Positions 24,335 to 34,600 of a stretch of DNA of 64,000 nt are shown one piece after another (within the stretch, counting starts at the first letter, position 1; each line of letters starts with the position of its first letter). Source of the stretch: an uncultured Eubacteriales bacterium (lineage in GTDB: Bacteria; Bacillota; Clostridia; Oscillospirales; Oscillospiraceae); contig UQSF01000002.1 of the NCBI GenBank assembly GCA_900543625.1, positions 92,635-156,634 on the forward strand, written 5' to 3'. The translations under genes were made by a program, and so were the position numbers. The notes under the pieces were generated by a model. The model did not search any database and had not been told where the DNA came from. It saw nothing but the letters and a program-made list of their open reading frames with translations.

Positions 24335-25948
24335 ATGAACAGAATCTACGTCACCGGCCACCGGAATCCGGACACGGACTCCATCGCGGCCGCCATTTCC
24401 TATGCCGCACTGCGCAACGCGCTCGGCAACCGGGATTACACGGCCGCACATCTCGGCCACATCAGCGACGAGACGCAGCGCCTGCTCGATCGCTTCGGCT
24501 TTCAGGAGCCGGTCACAATCAGCAACGTCCGCACGCAGGTGCGCGATCTGGACTTTGACACGCCGCCGGCGCTCAACTCCAGCGTCACGATGGACCGCGC
24601 CTGGCACATCATGCGCGACCAGAACATCTCCGCCATGCCCATCATCAACGAAGACGGCACGCTCTACGGTATGCTCTCCGCCGGCGACATCGCGGCCTAC
24701 AGCATGCGCACGATCAGCGACCGGCACGTGGACGCGCTGCCGCTGTTCAACCTCCTGAGCGTCATCGAGGGGCGCATCCTCAACGACGGCGCCGAGCAGG
24801 TCGACCGCGTGTCCGGCGTGGTGACGATTGCCCTGCCGCAGAGCTGTGACAACCTGCTCTTCTCCGACCCCGACAGCATCATTCTCTGCGGCAACCAGCC
24901 GGATATGATCCGCCGCGCGCTCGACATCGGCGTGCAGTGCATCATCCTCTGCCAAACCGACGTCGACCCTGCGTGGCTTGAAAACGCCGGCAAGACCTGC
25001 GTCATCTCCACCCCGCTCGATGCCAGCCGCGTGGCGCGGCTGGTGTATCAGGCGATCCCGATCTCCCGCCCGTGCAACACGGAGGATCTGGTCAGCTTCC
25101 ACCTCGACGATTACATTGACGACGTGCGAGAGGTCGTGCTCGAGAGCCGCTACCGCTGCTACCCCGTGCTCGACGAGAACGAAAAGGTCGTCGGCACGCT
25201 CTCGCGCTATCACCTGCTGCGTCCGCGGCGCAAGCGCGTCGTACTCGTCGACCACAACGAGCTGGCGCAGGCCGTGCCCGGTCTGGAGCAGGCCGAGATC
25301 CTCGAGATCATCGACCACCACCGTCTGGCCGATATTCAGACCACGCAGCCCATCCGCGTACGCAACGAGCCCGTCGGCAGCACGACGACCATCATCACCA
25401 ATATGTATCAGGAGCACGGCGTCATGCCGTCGCCGAACATGGCGGGTCTGATGGCGGGCGCGATCTTGTCCGACACGGTCATGTTCAAATCCCCCACGTG
25501 CACGAAGCGCGACATCGCCATGGCCGAGCGTCTGGCCCGCATCGCCAACATCTCGCTCAAGGAGCTGGGCAACCTGCTCTTTGCCGCCTCGAGCGCGGGC
25601 GACAAGTCGGCTGAGGATCTGTGCTTTGCCGACTTCAAGGAATTCCACATCGCCGACCACTATCTCGGCGTCGGTCAGGTCACGTCGCTCGATTCCGCTG
25701 CGGTGCTCGAGCGCAAGGACGAGCTGCTGGCCGTCATGGCCACGAAGCTCGAGCAGCAGCACTATGACATGATCGCGCTCATGGTCACGGACGTGCTCAT
25801 GGAGGGCACAAACCTGCTCTTCATCGGCAATGACGACACCGTCCGCTCCGCCTTCTCGGTCGAACCGAAGGACAATGCCGTGTTCCTGCCCGGCGTGATG
25901 AGCCGCAAAAAACAGATCATCCCCATGCTGACCGCCCTCTGGGGCTGA
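24335..25948 (+). CDS. ppaC: Family II manganese-dependent inorganic pyrophosphatase with CBS and DRTGG domains
   Basis: 537 residues from the ATG at 24335. DHH-type catalytic halves surround a regulatory insert: GHRNPDTDSI at the N-terminus, then CBS motif 1 (residues about 70-125), a DRTGG-like domain, CBS motif 2, followed by VDHNE, IIDHHRLAD and a C-terminal SRKKQIIP. It hydrolyses pyrophosphate in the cytoplasm. CBS-type enzymes are switched by AMP, ADP and diadenosine polyphosphates. Length fits this CBS-PPase subclass. Confidence 0.92.
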   Translation: MNRIYVTGHRNPDTDSIAAAISYAALRNALGNRDYTAAHLGHISDETQRLLDRFGFQEPVTISNVRTQVRDLDFDTPPALNSSVTMDRAWHIMRDQNISAMPIINEDGTLYGMLSAGDIAAYSMRTISDRHVDALPLFNLLSVIEGRILNDGAEQVDRVSGVVTIALPQSCDNLLFSDPDSIILCGNQPDMIRRALDIGVQCIILCQTDVDPAWLENAGKTCVISTPLDASRVARLVYQAIPISRPCNTEDLVSFHLDDYIDDVREVVLESRYRCYPVLDENEKVVGTLSRYHLLRPRRKRVVLVDHNELAQAVPGLEQAEILEIIDHHRLADIQTTQPIRVRNEPVGSTTTIITNMYQEHGVMPSPNMAGLMAGAILSDTVMFKSPTCTKRDIAMAERLARIANISLKELGNLLFAASSAGDKSAEDLCFADFKEFHIADHYLGVGQVTSLDSAAVLERKDELLAVMATKLEQQHYDMIALMVTDVLMEGTNLLFIGNDDTVRSAFSVEPKDNAVFLPGVMSRKKQIIPMLTALWG

Positions 25949-25960
25949 GGCCGCATATAC

Positions 25961-25999
25961 AAAAAAGTCCGCACAGGCACTGCCTGTGCGGACTTTTTT
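25961..25999. terminator. Bidirectional terminator between ppaC and bceB
   Basis: 19-bp arms with A run on one side and T run on the other and a very tight loop. Serves both converging genes. Confidence 0.92.
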
Positions 26000-26002
26000 G
26001 AT

Positions 26003-28024
26003 TCAATCCGTCATGCGCACGATGCGGTAATACGTGCGCGCCGTGAGCAGGTACACAAAGGTGTACAGCAGCGCAAAGACGCCGAACGTTCCGAGCGTGC
26101 ACAGCAAAAACAGATGCACGTTCTGCAGCCCGAAGGCGAACACGATCTGCTTGATGAGCGGAAACGCGAACGCGATGTGGATCGCCGCCGTCACAAGCGG
26201 CAGGAAGAACATGAGCAGCACCTGCGCGCGGATGGTCGCCTTGACCTCCTTCGGCGTCATGCCGACCTGCTGCATGATGCGGAAGCGCCCGCGGTCGTCA
26301 TAGCCCTCGGAGACCTGCTTGTAGTAGATGATGAGCACCGTCGCAAACAGGAACACGAACCCGAGGACAAAGCCGAGGAACAAAAAGCCGCCGTACGTGC
26401 TGCGCAGCGTGGGATAGCCATCGGCGCGCATATCGGTCGTGTAATTCACGTTCGCCGCCACGGCAGCGGACTCAAGCCCGGGGTCGCTGAGAAGCGCGTG
26501 CAGCGCGTCGAGCTGCTCGTCGTCCGTGCCGGAGAGGTCGAACTGATACGTGTAGTTGAGCATGCTGCGGGTGCCGCCGTGCTCGTTAGTATAGGCGTTT
26601 TGCTGCGCGCGCAGCTCGAGCATCTCCGTGAGATCCGGCACGACCAGATACAGTGTGTGCAGACCCATGATGGAGCTGCCGCTGACGAGCGAGAAGCTAT
26701 CGAGCTGCCGCAGCCGCAGCGTATCGCCGCCGAGCGTGAGCGTGTCGCCAAAGGCTGCGCCGTCCGTCCATGCGAGCGCCTCGCCGGGCGCGAGCGTCAC
26801 CTGCTCCCCGGTCAGGTCGGCATAGCCCTCCGTGTCCAGAACCATGACGGCGTATTCATCGGCGCTCGAACCGGTGAGCTGTTCGCTCGTGAGATCAAGC
26901 GCATCGCCGCTGCGCAGCGCGGAAAACCTGACGGTGCGATAGCCGTGCACATTGCTCTGCGTGAGCCCCGAGCGCGTCATGGCATCATCCACCACCCGCA
27001 AAACCGGCGCGACGTCCGGCACTGTGTTCGTCCGGGGGTCGGTCATGAGCGTGAGCGTCATATCCTGCGGCCATTGCACGGCGGCGTAGGCATCCACGCC
27101 CTTATACAGGCTCATCGTGGTCGAGACCGTCACGAGCACCATCGTCGAGAGGATGCAGATGCTCGCAAGGCCGGCCGCGTTGCGGCTCATGCGGTAGATG
27201 AGGCCGGAGACGGTGGCAAAGTGGCTGGTTTTATAATAATAGCGCCGGTTTTTGCGCAGTGCCTTGAGCACGACGACGCTCAGCGCGATAAACGTGAGAT
27301 ACGTGCCGATGATGACAAGGATGACCGCCGGGAAGAAATTCTGGATGGCGTGCAAGGCCGCGTTTGTGCGCAGGGAAATGATATAGCCCGCGGCAAGGCA
27401 CACCGCGCCGAGCAGTGCGAGGATCCACTTGCTGCGCGGCTCGCGCTCGCCCTCGCTGCCGGCGCGCAGCAGCTGCACGGGGTTCGACAGATGGATGATG
27501 CGGATGGTATTGAGCAGCAGCAGCAAAAACAGCGCGCCGAAGAACACCACCGTACAGCCGATGCTCCAGAGGCGGATGTTCAGCCCGAACGTGGCCTCCC
27601 CGCCGATGAGCCGCACGAGCACGAGCTGCAGGAGCTTGGAGAACACGCCCGCCGCCACGAGGCCGAAAAACAGCGCCATGGCCGCCGTGTACAGCGACTC
27701 CCAGAAGAGCACGTAGGAGATGTGGCGCTTTTCCATGCCGAGGATGTTGTAGATGGCAAACTCGCGCTTGCGCTGCTTGGTGAAGGTACTGTTCGTATAA
27801 AAGAGGATGATGGCGGAAAACAGCGCCATGATCGACACGCCGAAACCGAGCACCTGACTGACGCTGCCGCCGTGCTGCATCTGGCCGAGATACGGATCGC
27901 TCGCGAGCGTGAGGATGATGCAAAACAGCGCCACGATCACGATGCAGGCCAGCAGATACGGCAGGTAGAACCGGCGGTTTTTCTTCAGATTCGTCGCCGC
28001 CAGACGCGGATAGAGATTACGCAT
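26003..28024 (-). CDS. bceB: BceB-type ABC transporter permease (antimicrobial-peptide sensing/resistance)
   Basis: 673 residues from the ATG at 28024. About ten membrane segments, two FtsX-like regions, and a large extracellular domain (about residues 300-520) between spans 7 and 8, the BceB hallmark. Together with the ATPase it removes or shields lipid-II-cycle intermediates from peptide antibiotics and signals to the sensor kinase. It overlaps the ATPase gene by 8 bp. Which antibiotic is recognised cannot be seen. Confidence 0.88.
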   Translation of the reverse strand: MRNLYPRLAATNLKKNRRFYLPYLLACIVIVALFCIILTLASDPYLGQMQHGGSVSQVLGFGVSIMALFSAIILFYTNSTFTKQRKREFAIYNILGMEKRHISYVLFWESLYTAAMALFFGLVAAGVFSKLLQLVLVRLIGGEATFGLNIRLWSIGCTVVFFGALFLLLLLNTIRIIHLSNPVQLLRAGSEGEREPRSKWILALLGAVCLAAGYIISLRTNAALHAIQNFFPAVILVIIGTYLTFIALSVVVLKALRKNRRYYYKTSHFATVSGLIYRMSRNAAGLASICILSTMVLVTVSTTMSLYKGVDAYAAVQWPQDMTLTLMTDPRTNTVPDVAPVLRVVDDAMTRSGLTQSNVHGYRTVRFSALRSGDALDLTSEQLTGSSADEYAVMVLDTEGYADLTGEQVTLAPGEALAWTDGAAFGDTLTLGGDTLRLRQLDSFSLVSGSSIMGLHTLYLVVPDLTEMLELRAQQNAYTNEHGGTRSMLNYTYQFDLSGTDDEQLDALHALLSDPGLESAAVAANVNYTTDMRADGYPTLRSTYGGFLFLGFVLGFVFLFATVLIIYYKQVSEGYDDRGRFRIMQQVGMTPKEVKATIRAQVLLMFFLPLVTAAIHIAFAFPLIKQIVFAFGLQNVHLFLLCTLGTFGVFALLYTFVYLLTARTYYRIVRMTD

Positions 28025-28784
28025 GGCGCTCACCGCCCGTTGCCAGCATCGTGAGCGTGTCAGAGATCTTCTGATAGAGCTGCTCGTCCGTGCTCTCGCC
28101 GCGATAGATCTCGTGGAACACCTCGCCGTCCTTGATGAACAGCACGCGCGAGGCGTGGCTGGCCGCCTTGACCGAGTGCGTGACCATGAGGATGGTCTGA
28201 CCGCCGCGGTTGATCTCCTCAAACAGGCGCAGCAGCTCATCCGTTGCGCGAGAATCGAGCGCGCCGGTCGGCTCATCGGCCAGCACGAGCTTCGGCTGCG
28301 TGATGAGCGCGCGGGCGACGGCTACACGCTGCTTCTGTCCGCCGGAGAGCTCATACGGGAACTTCTGCAGCAGCTCCGCGATGCCGAGCTGCCGGGCGAT
28401 GGGCGCGAGGCGCGCGGCCATCTCCGGATACGCCTTGCCGGCGAGCACGAGCGGCAGGAAGATATTGTCCTGCACGGAGAACGTGTCGAGCAGGTTGAAC
28501 TCCTGGAACACGAAGCCCAGCTGCGAGCGGCGAAACGCCGCGATCTCCCGCTCCGGGATCGTGCCCAGCGCCCGACCGTCGAGCACGACCTCGCCGCCGG
28601 TGGGCTTGTCGAGCGCGGCAAGAATGTTGAGCAGCGTGGTCTTACCGCTGCCGCTCTCGCCCATGATGGCGACGTACTCGCCCTTCTCGACCGTGAAATT
28701 CACATCGCTGAGCGCCTGCACCTTCGTGCCGCCGAAGCGTGTGGTATAAATCTTCTGAACGTGACGAACTTCCAAAAACGACAT
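28017..28784 (-). CDS. bceA: BceA-type ABC transporter ATP-binding protein
   Basis: 255 residues from the ATG at 28784. Walker A MGESGSGKTTLL, signature LSGGQKQRVAVARAL, Walker B LVLADEPTGALD and switch His (VTHSVKAA) intact; MacB-like subfamily. Energises BceB. It has its own promoter and response-regulator site upstream, separate from the regulator genes. Confidence 0.9.
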   Translation of the reverse strand: MSFLEVRHVQKIYTTRFGGTKVQALSDVNFTVEKGEYVAIMGESGSGKTTLLNILAALDKPTGGEVVLDGRALGTIPEREIAAFRRSQLGFVFQEFNLLDTFSVQDNIFLPLVLAGKAYPEMAARLAPIARQLGIAELLQKFPYELSGGQKQRVAVARALITQPKLVLADEPTGALDSRATDELLRLFEEINRGGQTILMVTHSVKAASHASRVLFIKDGEVFHEIYRGESTDEQLYQKISDTLTMLATGGERHA

Positions 28785-28814
28785 AACCGTTACCTCCTGT
28801 ATAATGACAGGCTC

Positions 28815-28889
28815 AGTATAAACCGCCGGGGAAATGGCTGCCATACTTCCGGCTTACATTTTCCCGGCGGAAACTTACGATTCTGTAAG
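28815..28889 (-). promoter_or_regulatory. bceAB promoter with a candidate BceR operator
   Basis: Minus-strand -10 TATACT (28815-28820) with a poor -35 (TGGCAG, 17 bp away), as expected for an activated promoter. An inverted repeat CTTAC-6-GTAAG (28874-28889) lies upstream; its core TTACAGAATCGTAA is close to the TnACA-N4-TGTAA pattern reported for BceR-like regulators. Confidence 0.65.
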
Positions 28890-28891
28890 GC

Positions 28892-29875
28892 TCACTCGAC
28901 CTCGAGCGCGTCCTGCTCGAGCCCGATGCGCACCGTCGTGCCCACGCCGGGCGTCGAGACGATGGTGATCGAGTGACCGAGCTTTGCAAGGATGCGCCGG
29001 CAGAGGTACAGCCCGATGCCGGTCGCGCGCTTATCCGTGCGGCCGTTGCTGCCGGTGTAGCCCTTTTCAAACACGCGCGGCAGATCCTCGGGCGCGATGC
29101 CGATGCCCGTGTCGCGGATGCACAGCGTCTTCGGCGCTTCGAGCGTGATGGAGACCGAGCCGCTGCGCGTATACTTGAGGGCGTTGGAGAGCACCTGCTC
29201 GATGACGAACAGCAGCCACTTCTCATCCGTGACGACGCTGACATTCAGCGGCGTATACTCCAGACGCAGCTTGCGCCGGATGAACTGGGACGCGAACTTG
29301 CGCACCGCCTGCCGGACGATATCGTCGAGCGCGTAGTTGCGGATGACATAGTCCGACGACGGGCTCTCGAGCCGCAGATAGCCGAGCACCATCTCCACAT
29401 ATTGCTCCACGCTCTGCAGCTGCTCGAGCAGCGCACGCTGCTCGTCCGTGTCCGCATCCTGCAGCAGCAGGCGCATGGCGGCGATGGGCGTCTTGATCTG
29501 GTGCGCCCAGACGGTGTAGTACTCAACCAAGTCCTGATAGCTGCGCTGGCTGCGGGTCATCTGCGCGCGGCGGTCGGCATCAAGCGCGCGCACGAGCGCC
29601 TGATACTGCGCCTCAAGCGCGCCGTCCGGCTCGGGCAGCTGCTCGGTGCTGAGCGTGATCTCCTGCTCCAGCCGCCGCAGCAGGCGCAGGCGCACGGCAA
29701 AACGCCGGTAATCGACCGCAAGCCAGACCAGCAGCAAAAACAGGCACACAAGCGCCGCATACCCCACCGCGCCCAGCGGCAGCCGGTAGAGCCAGAAGAT
29801 CAGCGCAAACACGGCCGTGTAGACCGTGAGCGCGATTACGACCTTGCGGTTTTCCTTCACATAAGCGCCAAACAT
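28892..29875 (-). CDS. bceS: BceS-type intramembrane-sensing histidine kinase
   Basis: 327 residues from the ATG at 29875. Two closely spaced N-terminal membrane spans with almost no extracellular loop, typical of kinases that sense through a partner transporter. The phosphoacceptor is in YYTVWAHQIKTP (His125), followed by the N box (EQVLSNALKYT), G1 (DTGIGIAPEDL) and G2 (GIGLYLCRRI). Partner of the response regulator 13 bp upstream. Confidence 0.9.
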   Translation of the reverse strand: MFGAYVKENRKVVIALTVYTAVFALIFWLYRLPLGAVGYAALVCLFLLLVWLAVDYRRFAVRLRLLRRLEQEITLSTEQLPEPDGALEAQYQALVRALDADRRAQMTRSQRSYQDLVEYYTVWAHQIKTPIAAMRLLLQDADTDEQRALLEQLQSVEQYVEMVLGYLRLESPSSDYVIRNYALDDIVRQAVRKFASQFIRRKLRLEYTPLNVSVVTDEKWLLFVIEQVLSNALKYTRSGSVSITLEAPKTLCIRDTGIGIAPEDLPRVFEKGYTGSNGRTDKRATGIGLYLCRRILAKLGHSITIVSTPGVGTTVRIGLEQDALEVE

Positions 29876-29888
29876 GGCCGCTCCCCCC

Positions 29889-30560
29889 TCACTCGATGAG
29901 ATAGCCGAGGCCTTTTTTCGTCGTGATGTAATCCGGCAGGCCGGCGGCCTCAAGCTTGCGGCGCAGACGGGCGATGTTGACCGTGAGCGTGTTTTCGTCC
30001 ACGAAGCTGTCCGTCTCCCAGAGCTTTTCCATGAGCGTCTCGCGGCTGACGACGCTGCCCTTGCGCTCGAGGAGCGTCTGCAGGATGCGGTAGTCGTTTT
30101 TCGTCAGCTCGATGCGCTGCCCCCGATACGTCAGGCTCGCGTCGGCCGTGTTGAGCACGGCGCCGCGATGCTCAAGCGTGGGCGCGGGCGCGGAAAAATC
30201 ATACGTGCGGCGCAAAATCGCCTGGATCTTCGCCAGCAGCACGTTCAGATCAAAGGGCTTGGCGATGAAATCATCCCCGCCCATGTTCATGGCCATGACG
30301 ATGTTCATATTGTCCGACGCCGAGGAGAGAAACACGACCGGCACGTTCGACACGCGCCGCAGCTCCTGACACCAGTGGTAGCCGTTATAAAACGGCAGCG
30401 TGATGTCCAGCAGCACAAGCTGCGGATCGAACGCCGTGCACTCGGCGAGCACGTTGCGAAAATCCTCCGCGCAGCGCACGTCAAAGCCCCACGTCGTCAG
30501 GTGCTTTTGCAGCGCGGCGGCGATGGCCGCGTCATCCTCTACGATAAAAATGCGATGCAT
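29889..30560 (-). CDS. bceR: BceR-type OmpR-family response regulator
   Basis: 223 residues. Receiver domain with Asp52 in LVLLDITLPFYNG, followed by a C-terminal OmpR winged helix (GSVVSRETLMEKLW...DENTLTVNIARLRRKLE). It should be phosphorylated by BceS and activate bceAB through the repeat at 28874-28889. The ATG at 30560 has a GGGGTGA ribosome site. Confidence 0.9.
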   Translation of the reverse strand: MHRIFIVEDDAAIAAALQKHLTTWGFDVRCAEDFRNVLAECTAFDPQLVLLDITLPFYNGYHWCQELRRVSNVPVVFLSSASDNMNIVMAMNMGGDDFIAKPFDLNVLLAKIQAILRRTYDFSAPAPTLEHRGAVLNTADASLTYRGQRIELTKNDYRILQTLLERKGSVVSRETLMEKLWETDSFVDENTLTVNIARLRRKLEAAGLPDYITTKKGLGYLIE

Positions 30561-30577
30561 ACGATCACCCCAAAAAG

Positions 30578-30610
30578 AAAATAGCAGGTACCGTTCGTAC
30601 CTGCTATTTT
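30578..30610 (-). terminator. Hairpin between the zinc peptidase and bceR
   Basis: Perfect 14-bp stem AAAATAGCAGGTAC with a 5-base loop ending in T residues on both strands. Terminates the peptidase transcript. bceR starts 18 bp beyond it, so any bceR promoter is hidden here or depends on read-through. Confidence 0.8.
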
Positions 30611-30642
30611 ACGATACTTTGCCGTCGATTGCAACGGCCGTG

Positions 30643-31347
30643 TCAATCCCGGCGGCGGTTTCCGTAGAGAAGGATCAGCCGCAGCAGCTGCGCGAACGAC
30701 ACCAGCAGCGCCGCGACATACGTCATGGCGGCTGCCCGCAGCACGCTGCGCGCACCGCGCAGCTCATCGTCCGTGAGCAGGTTGCGCGACTCGATCGCCG
30801 CCAGCGCGCGGCGCGAGGCGTTGAACTCCACCGGCAGCGTCGCCAGCTGGAACACCGTCACAAGGCCGAAGAGCAAGATGCCCGCCCAGACGAGCGCCGT
30901 CCAGTTGAAGATCAGCCCCGCAATGAGCAGCGGCCACGAGAGATTGGAGCCGATGCGCGTAGCCGGGATGATGGCCGCGCGGATGCGGATGGGCGCGTAA
31001 TCGGTCGCGTACTGCACGGCATGGCCCGCCTCGTGCGCCGCGACGCCGACGGCCGCGATCGACGCGACGCCATACACTTCGTCCGAGAGGCGGATAACCT
31101 TCGCCTGCGGGTCGAAGTGGTCGGTGAGCTTGCCGGAGATGTGCTCGATGCGCACGTCGGTGATGCCGTTTGCCTGCAGGATGCGCTGCGCCGCCTGCGC
31201 GCCGGTCAGCCCGCTCGTGCAGCGCACGCCGGCATAGCGCGAAAACGCGCTCTTGACCTGGACCTGCGCGATGAGCGCGATGAGCAGCGCCGGCACGACC
31301 AGCACCAGATACGTCATATCAAAGCCATAATAATAACCATTGTACAT
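30643..31347 (-). CDS. Membrane zinc metallopeptidase (Zn_peptidase_2 / YugP family)
   Basis: 234 residues from the ATG at 31347; an ATG nine bases earlier overlaps the AAAGGA ribosome site. An N-terminal span, then the zinc motif HEAGH (residues 105-109) in VGVAAHEAGHAVQYA and two or three C-terminal spans. Widely conserved in Firmicutes as YugP-like; probably a membrane-embedded neutral protease facing the cytoplasm or membrane surface. Substrate not known. Confidence 0.85.
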   Translation of the reverse strand: MYNGYYYGFDMTYLVLVVPALLIALIAQVQVKSAFSRYAGVRCTSGLTGAQAAQRILQANGITDVRIEHISGKLTDHFDPQAKVIRLSDEVYGVASIAAVGVAAHEAGHAVQYATDYAPIRIRAAIIPATRIGSNLSWPLLIAGLIFNWTALVWAGILLFGLVTVFQLATLPVEFNASRRALAAIESRNLLTDDELRGARSVLRAAAMTYVAALLVSFAQLLRLILLYGNRRRD

Positions 31348-31376
31348 GGCAGTCATCCTTTCTGATTCGTGCTGCT

Positions 31377-31405
31377 ATTGTACCGCCAAAGCGCGCGCGC
31401 GTCAA
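31377..31405 (-). promoter_or_regulatory. Promoter of the zinc metallopeptidase gene
   Basis: Minus-strand TTGACG (31400-31405), 17 bp, TACAAT (31377-31382). Confidence 0.75.
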
Positions 31406-31465
31406 CCGGGACAAGCATTTGTATATTGTGTGGTATTTTCCCGAAAAAATATCCCCCCACCGGGC

Positions 31466-31647
31466 TTGTGCGGCGCACATTTTTTGTTATACTAATATCA
31501 AGCCAACGGTGCAGCGGCGGCAGGCACAGGCCGCCGCCGCATCACGGCAGATCCCAAAGCAAACCTTCCTTCTTCCCCGTTCCCCATTCCCTTCTTCCCA
31601 TCGCGCGCGAACCCCCCGAACAGTTTGTTCGGGGGGTTCGGCTTTTT
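31466..31647 (+). ncRNA. Candidate small RNA (about 148 nt) with a C/U-rich linker
   Basis: Plus-strand promoter TTGTGC (31466-31471), 16 bp, TATACT (31488-31493); predicted start near 31500. Then a GC hairpin (31510-31521 with 31530-31541, one mismatch), an unstructured stretch of about 50 bases with repeated UUCCC or UCCCC blocks (31563-31600), and a perfect 13-bp terminator stem (31609-31639) followed by TTTTT. No credible ORF. C-rich loops of this kind pair with Shine-Dalgarno sequences in known Gram-positive sRNAs. The T run is on the plus side, so the hairpin is not simply the terminator of the converging surface-protein gene. Confidence 0.5.
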
Positions 31648-31651
31648 CGTG

Positions 31652-34600
31652 TTACTTTCCGATGTATGCGCTGAGGATGGCGGCCATCTCGGCGCGGGTC
31701 GCACCGCCGTTCGGCGCGAGGTGGCTGCTGTCGCGGCCGACGATGAGCCGGCGCGCATTCGCCCACTGCATCGCATCCATCGCCCAGGTCGGGATCTGTC
31801 CGGCATCGCTGTAGGCGGAAAGGTCTGCGCGCGCCGTCACATCCGCGCCGGTGAAGGCCGCATAGCCATAGAGCATGACGGCCGCCTGTGCGCGCGTGAT
31901 CGCAGCGTTCGGGCGGAACGTACCGTCGCCGAAGCCGGAGACGATCCCGTTTTGCGCCGCCCAGACAATGGCATCGGTGTACCAGCAGCCTGCCGGGACA
32001 TCCGTGAACGGGCTCTCGCCCGTGACAGCCGGCTCGCCCGCCATCGCATAGAGGATGACCGCGAGCATCGCGCGGCTCAGCTGCTGATCCGGCGCGAAGG
32101 TCTTCTCGTCCATGCCGACCATGAGGCCGCGGGTATACACGCGCTTGATGGCGCTGTATGCCCAGTGGTTCGTCACGTCCGTGAACGGCAGGAACATTCC
32201 CGGCTCATCCATATAGTCGGCGGTGAAGAACACCTCGATCACGTCACCGTCCGAGAGCCGGCAGTCTTGCATGGCAACGTCCGGGAACTCCCCATTGACG
32301 CGAAAGACCCAGCCGGAATTCGGCCCCTTGCTGAACTCGGCCACTTTCGTGCCGTCCGGCTTGATGACGGCCTGCACATAGCTTCCCTTCGCCTCATAGC
32401 TGTAGCCGTTGGCCGTGAGCACCTGCCGGAACACATCCATCGCCGTCGTGCCCTCCGGCAGGTCGCCGATCACGGACGGCGTGATCCACATTTCCGTGTC
32501 CGTGTGCAGCTGGAAGGTAACGCTGAGCGCCTTGTGATCCGGCTCGACCGGCGTGGGATCCACGGGCGTCGGAGTGACCGGCTCCGTGCCGGGCACCGTC
32601 AGCTCCACGGACACCGGCTGGCAGCTCAGTGCCTGAAAGTCCTTGTTGTCCGGATAGCGTGCGGCATACTTGCCGAGCGTCTCACTCGAGAGTTCGCTGC
32701 TGACCGTAACGGTCTTGTCCCCCGCCGCGCGGGTCACGAGCAGGTTTTCATGGCTGATAACGTCCGGATCCGTCGAGCGGAACAGCCGCCATTGCTCGCT
32801 TTCCGTCCAGCCGTCCATCGCCACGGGGACGATGCCGCGGTTGGTCTGGTCGGCAATGTCATACACCCAGACGAGCTGGCCGTCCGCATCCAGATACACC
32901 TCGCGGAAGGCGTGCAGGTCGGTGAGAATGTTCTTTGCGTCCGTGTTGGCGTTGCGGATGCCGTCAAAGTAGTGCGCCTTGACCGCAGCCATGAGCGCGA
33001 GCTCCGCGTCGATCTCCTGCTGCGTGAGCGGCTGGACGGCGATCAGGAAGCTGCGCGAGGCCGACACGCCGCTGTCGCTGTCCGTGATCGTCACCGTGAC
33101 GGTGACATCCTTGGCAGCCTCACCGGGCAGCGGGCGGTAGACCTCCGCACGCGCGGCATTGTTCACATCCGGCGGCACGATGGTGTCGGCATCGCTGCTC
33201 GTGATGGTCACGGGAGTGTACTTGCCGTCCACGCCGAAGTCGCGCGTGGTCGGGAAATGAATGTCATTGGCTGCGAGATACTTGCCGTCGCGCTGCGTGA
33301 GGGGCAGGCCCGTCACGGCATCGCGCAGGCCGCCGTAGGATGCAAAGCCCGCGTCGAGCTTTGCAAGCAGCTGCTCGCGCACGTTGGTCTGCTGCCCCTT
33401 GACGGTGACGGTAAACACCTTGCTGACGGTGACGGTCTGCTCCTGCGCATCTGTGAGCTGGAAGGTCACGGTCGCAGTAAGCGTAACGGTCGTATCCTGC
33501 GTGGGCGTCTTGACCACGCCGACATAGGGGTCAAAGAGCGTGTCCGCCGTCTGCTGGTTCTTGTCGCTGACGGCGATCGCCGTCGGGTCGCTGGACGTCC
33601 AGGAAATGAGCGCCCACCGCTTGCCGTCGATGACCTTCGGCAGCGTCAGATCCTGCGTGAGCAGGGTCGGGTCATCCCCGGCGGCGCACAGGCCCTCGGT
33701 GGTGAGCCGGCTCGTGATCTCGGCAGAGATCGTGTCACGCACACGCTGCACATCCCAGCCGATGACGACCGGGACCTGCAGTGTCTCGGTCGCGCCGGCC
33801 TTGCTGAGCGCAAACGTGACGTTGTAGCTGCCGTTGTGCACGAGCGGCGTGGTGTTCGGGTCGACGAAGAAATACGTGATCGTGCCGTCGGCCGCAATGC
33901 CCGCGCCGCCGTACACTTCCTCGACCTTGGAGACGCTGACCGCGATGCTGCTGTCGTCGAGCTTCGCGCTGAGCATCGTGTTCACGTTCGTGTCCTGGCC
34001 GTATTCCGGCGTCAGGGTGATGGTGCCGTCGAGCCGCTCGACGAGCTTTTGCAGCTCGCTTTTGGCGGCCTCCTTATCGAGTTCCGCCTGCGACCAGACG
34101 CGGATGTCAAAATTGCGGTAGGCGGTCGCCGCGCCGCGCGTGAGCGTCGCCGTGAGGGTGACGGTCTGGATGCCGCTGCCCGGCAGCGTCACGACGCCGG
34201 TGGCCGGGTCGATGATGCTGCTGTCCGAGCTCGCCCATGCGATGGCCGAGCCATTCACGGCCCCGGTCGCCGGCAGCGCGATCGTCGTGGCCGCGCGGAT
34301 GTCGGAGGTATCGAGCGTCAGGGCCGAGGCATCGGCCTGGAGCTTCGCCTCCTCGGCGGAAGCGATGCGCACGGGGCTGCTGAGCTCTTTATATTTTCTG
34401 GAGACAGTATCATAGAACCGGAACGTCAGGTAGTTGCCCGACATGCTCTCCGGGATGGTGTATTCATAACCGGTCGCACCGGCGATGTCCTGATAAGTAC
34501 CTTCGTAATGCCCCGCTTGCGTGGCATAGCGCCACTGGATCTGCAGCGCCGGGAAGTTGGCATAATCATACTCACTGCCGCCAAGGACATTGATCTTGGC

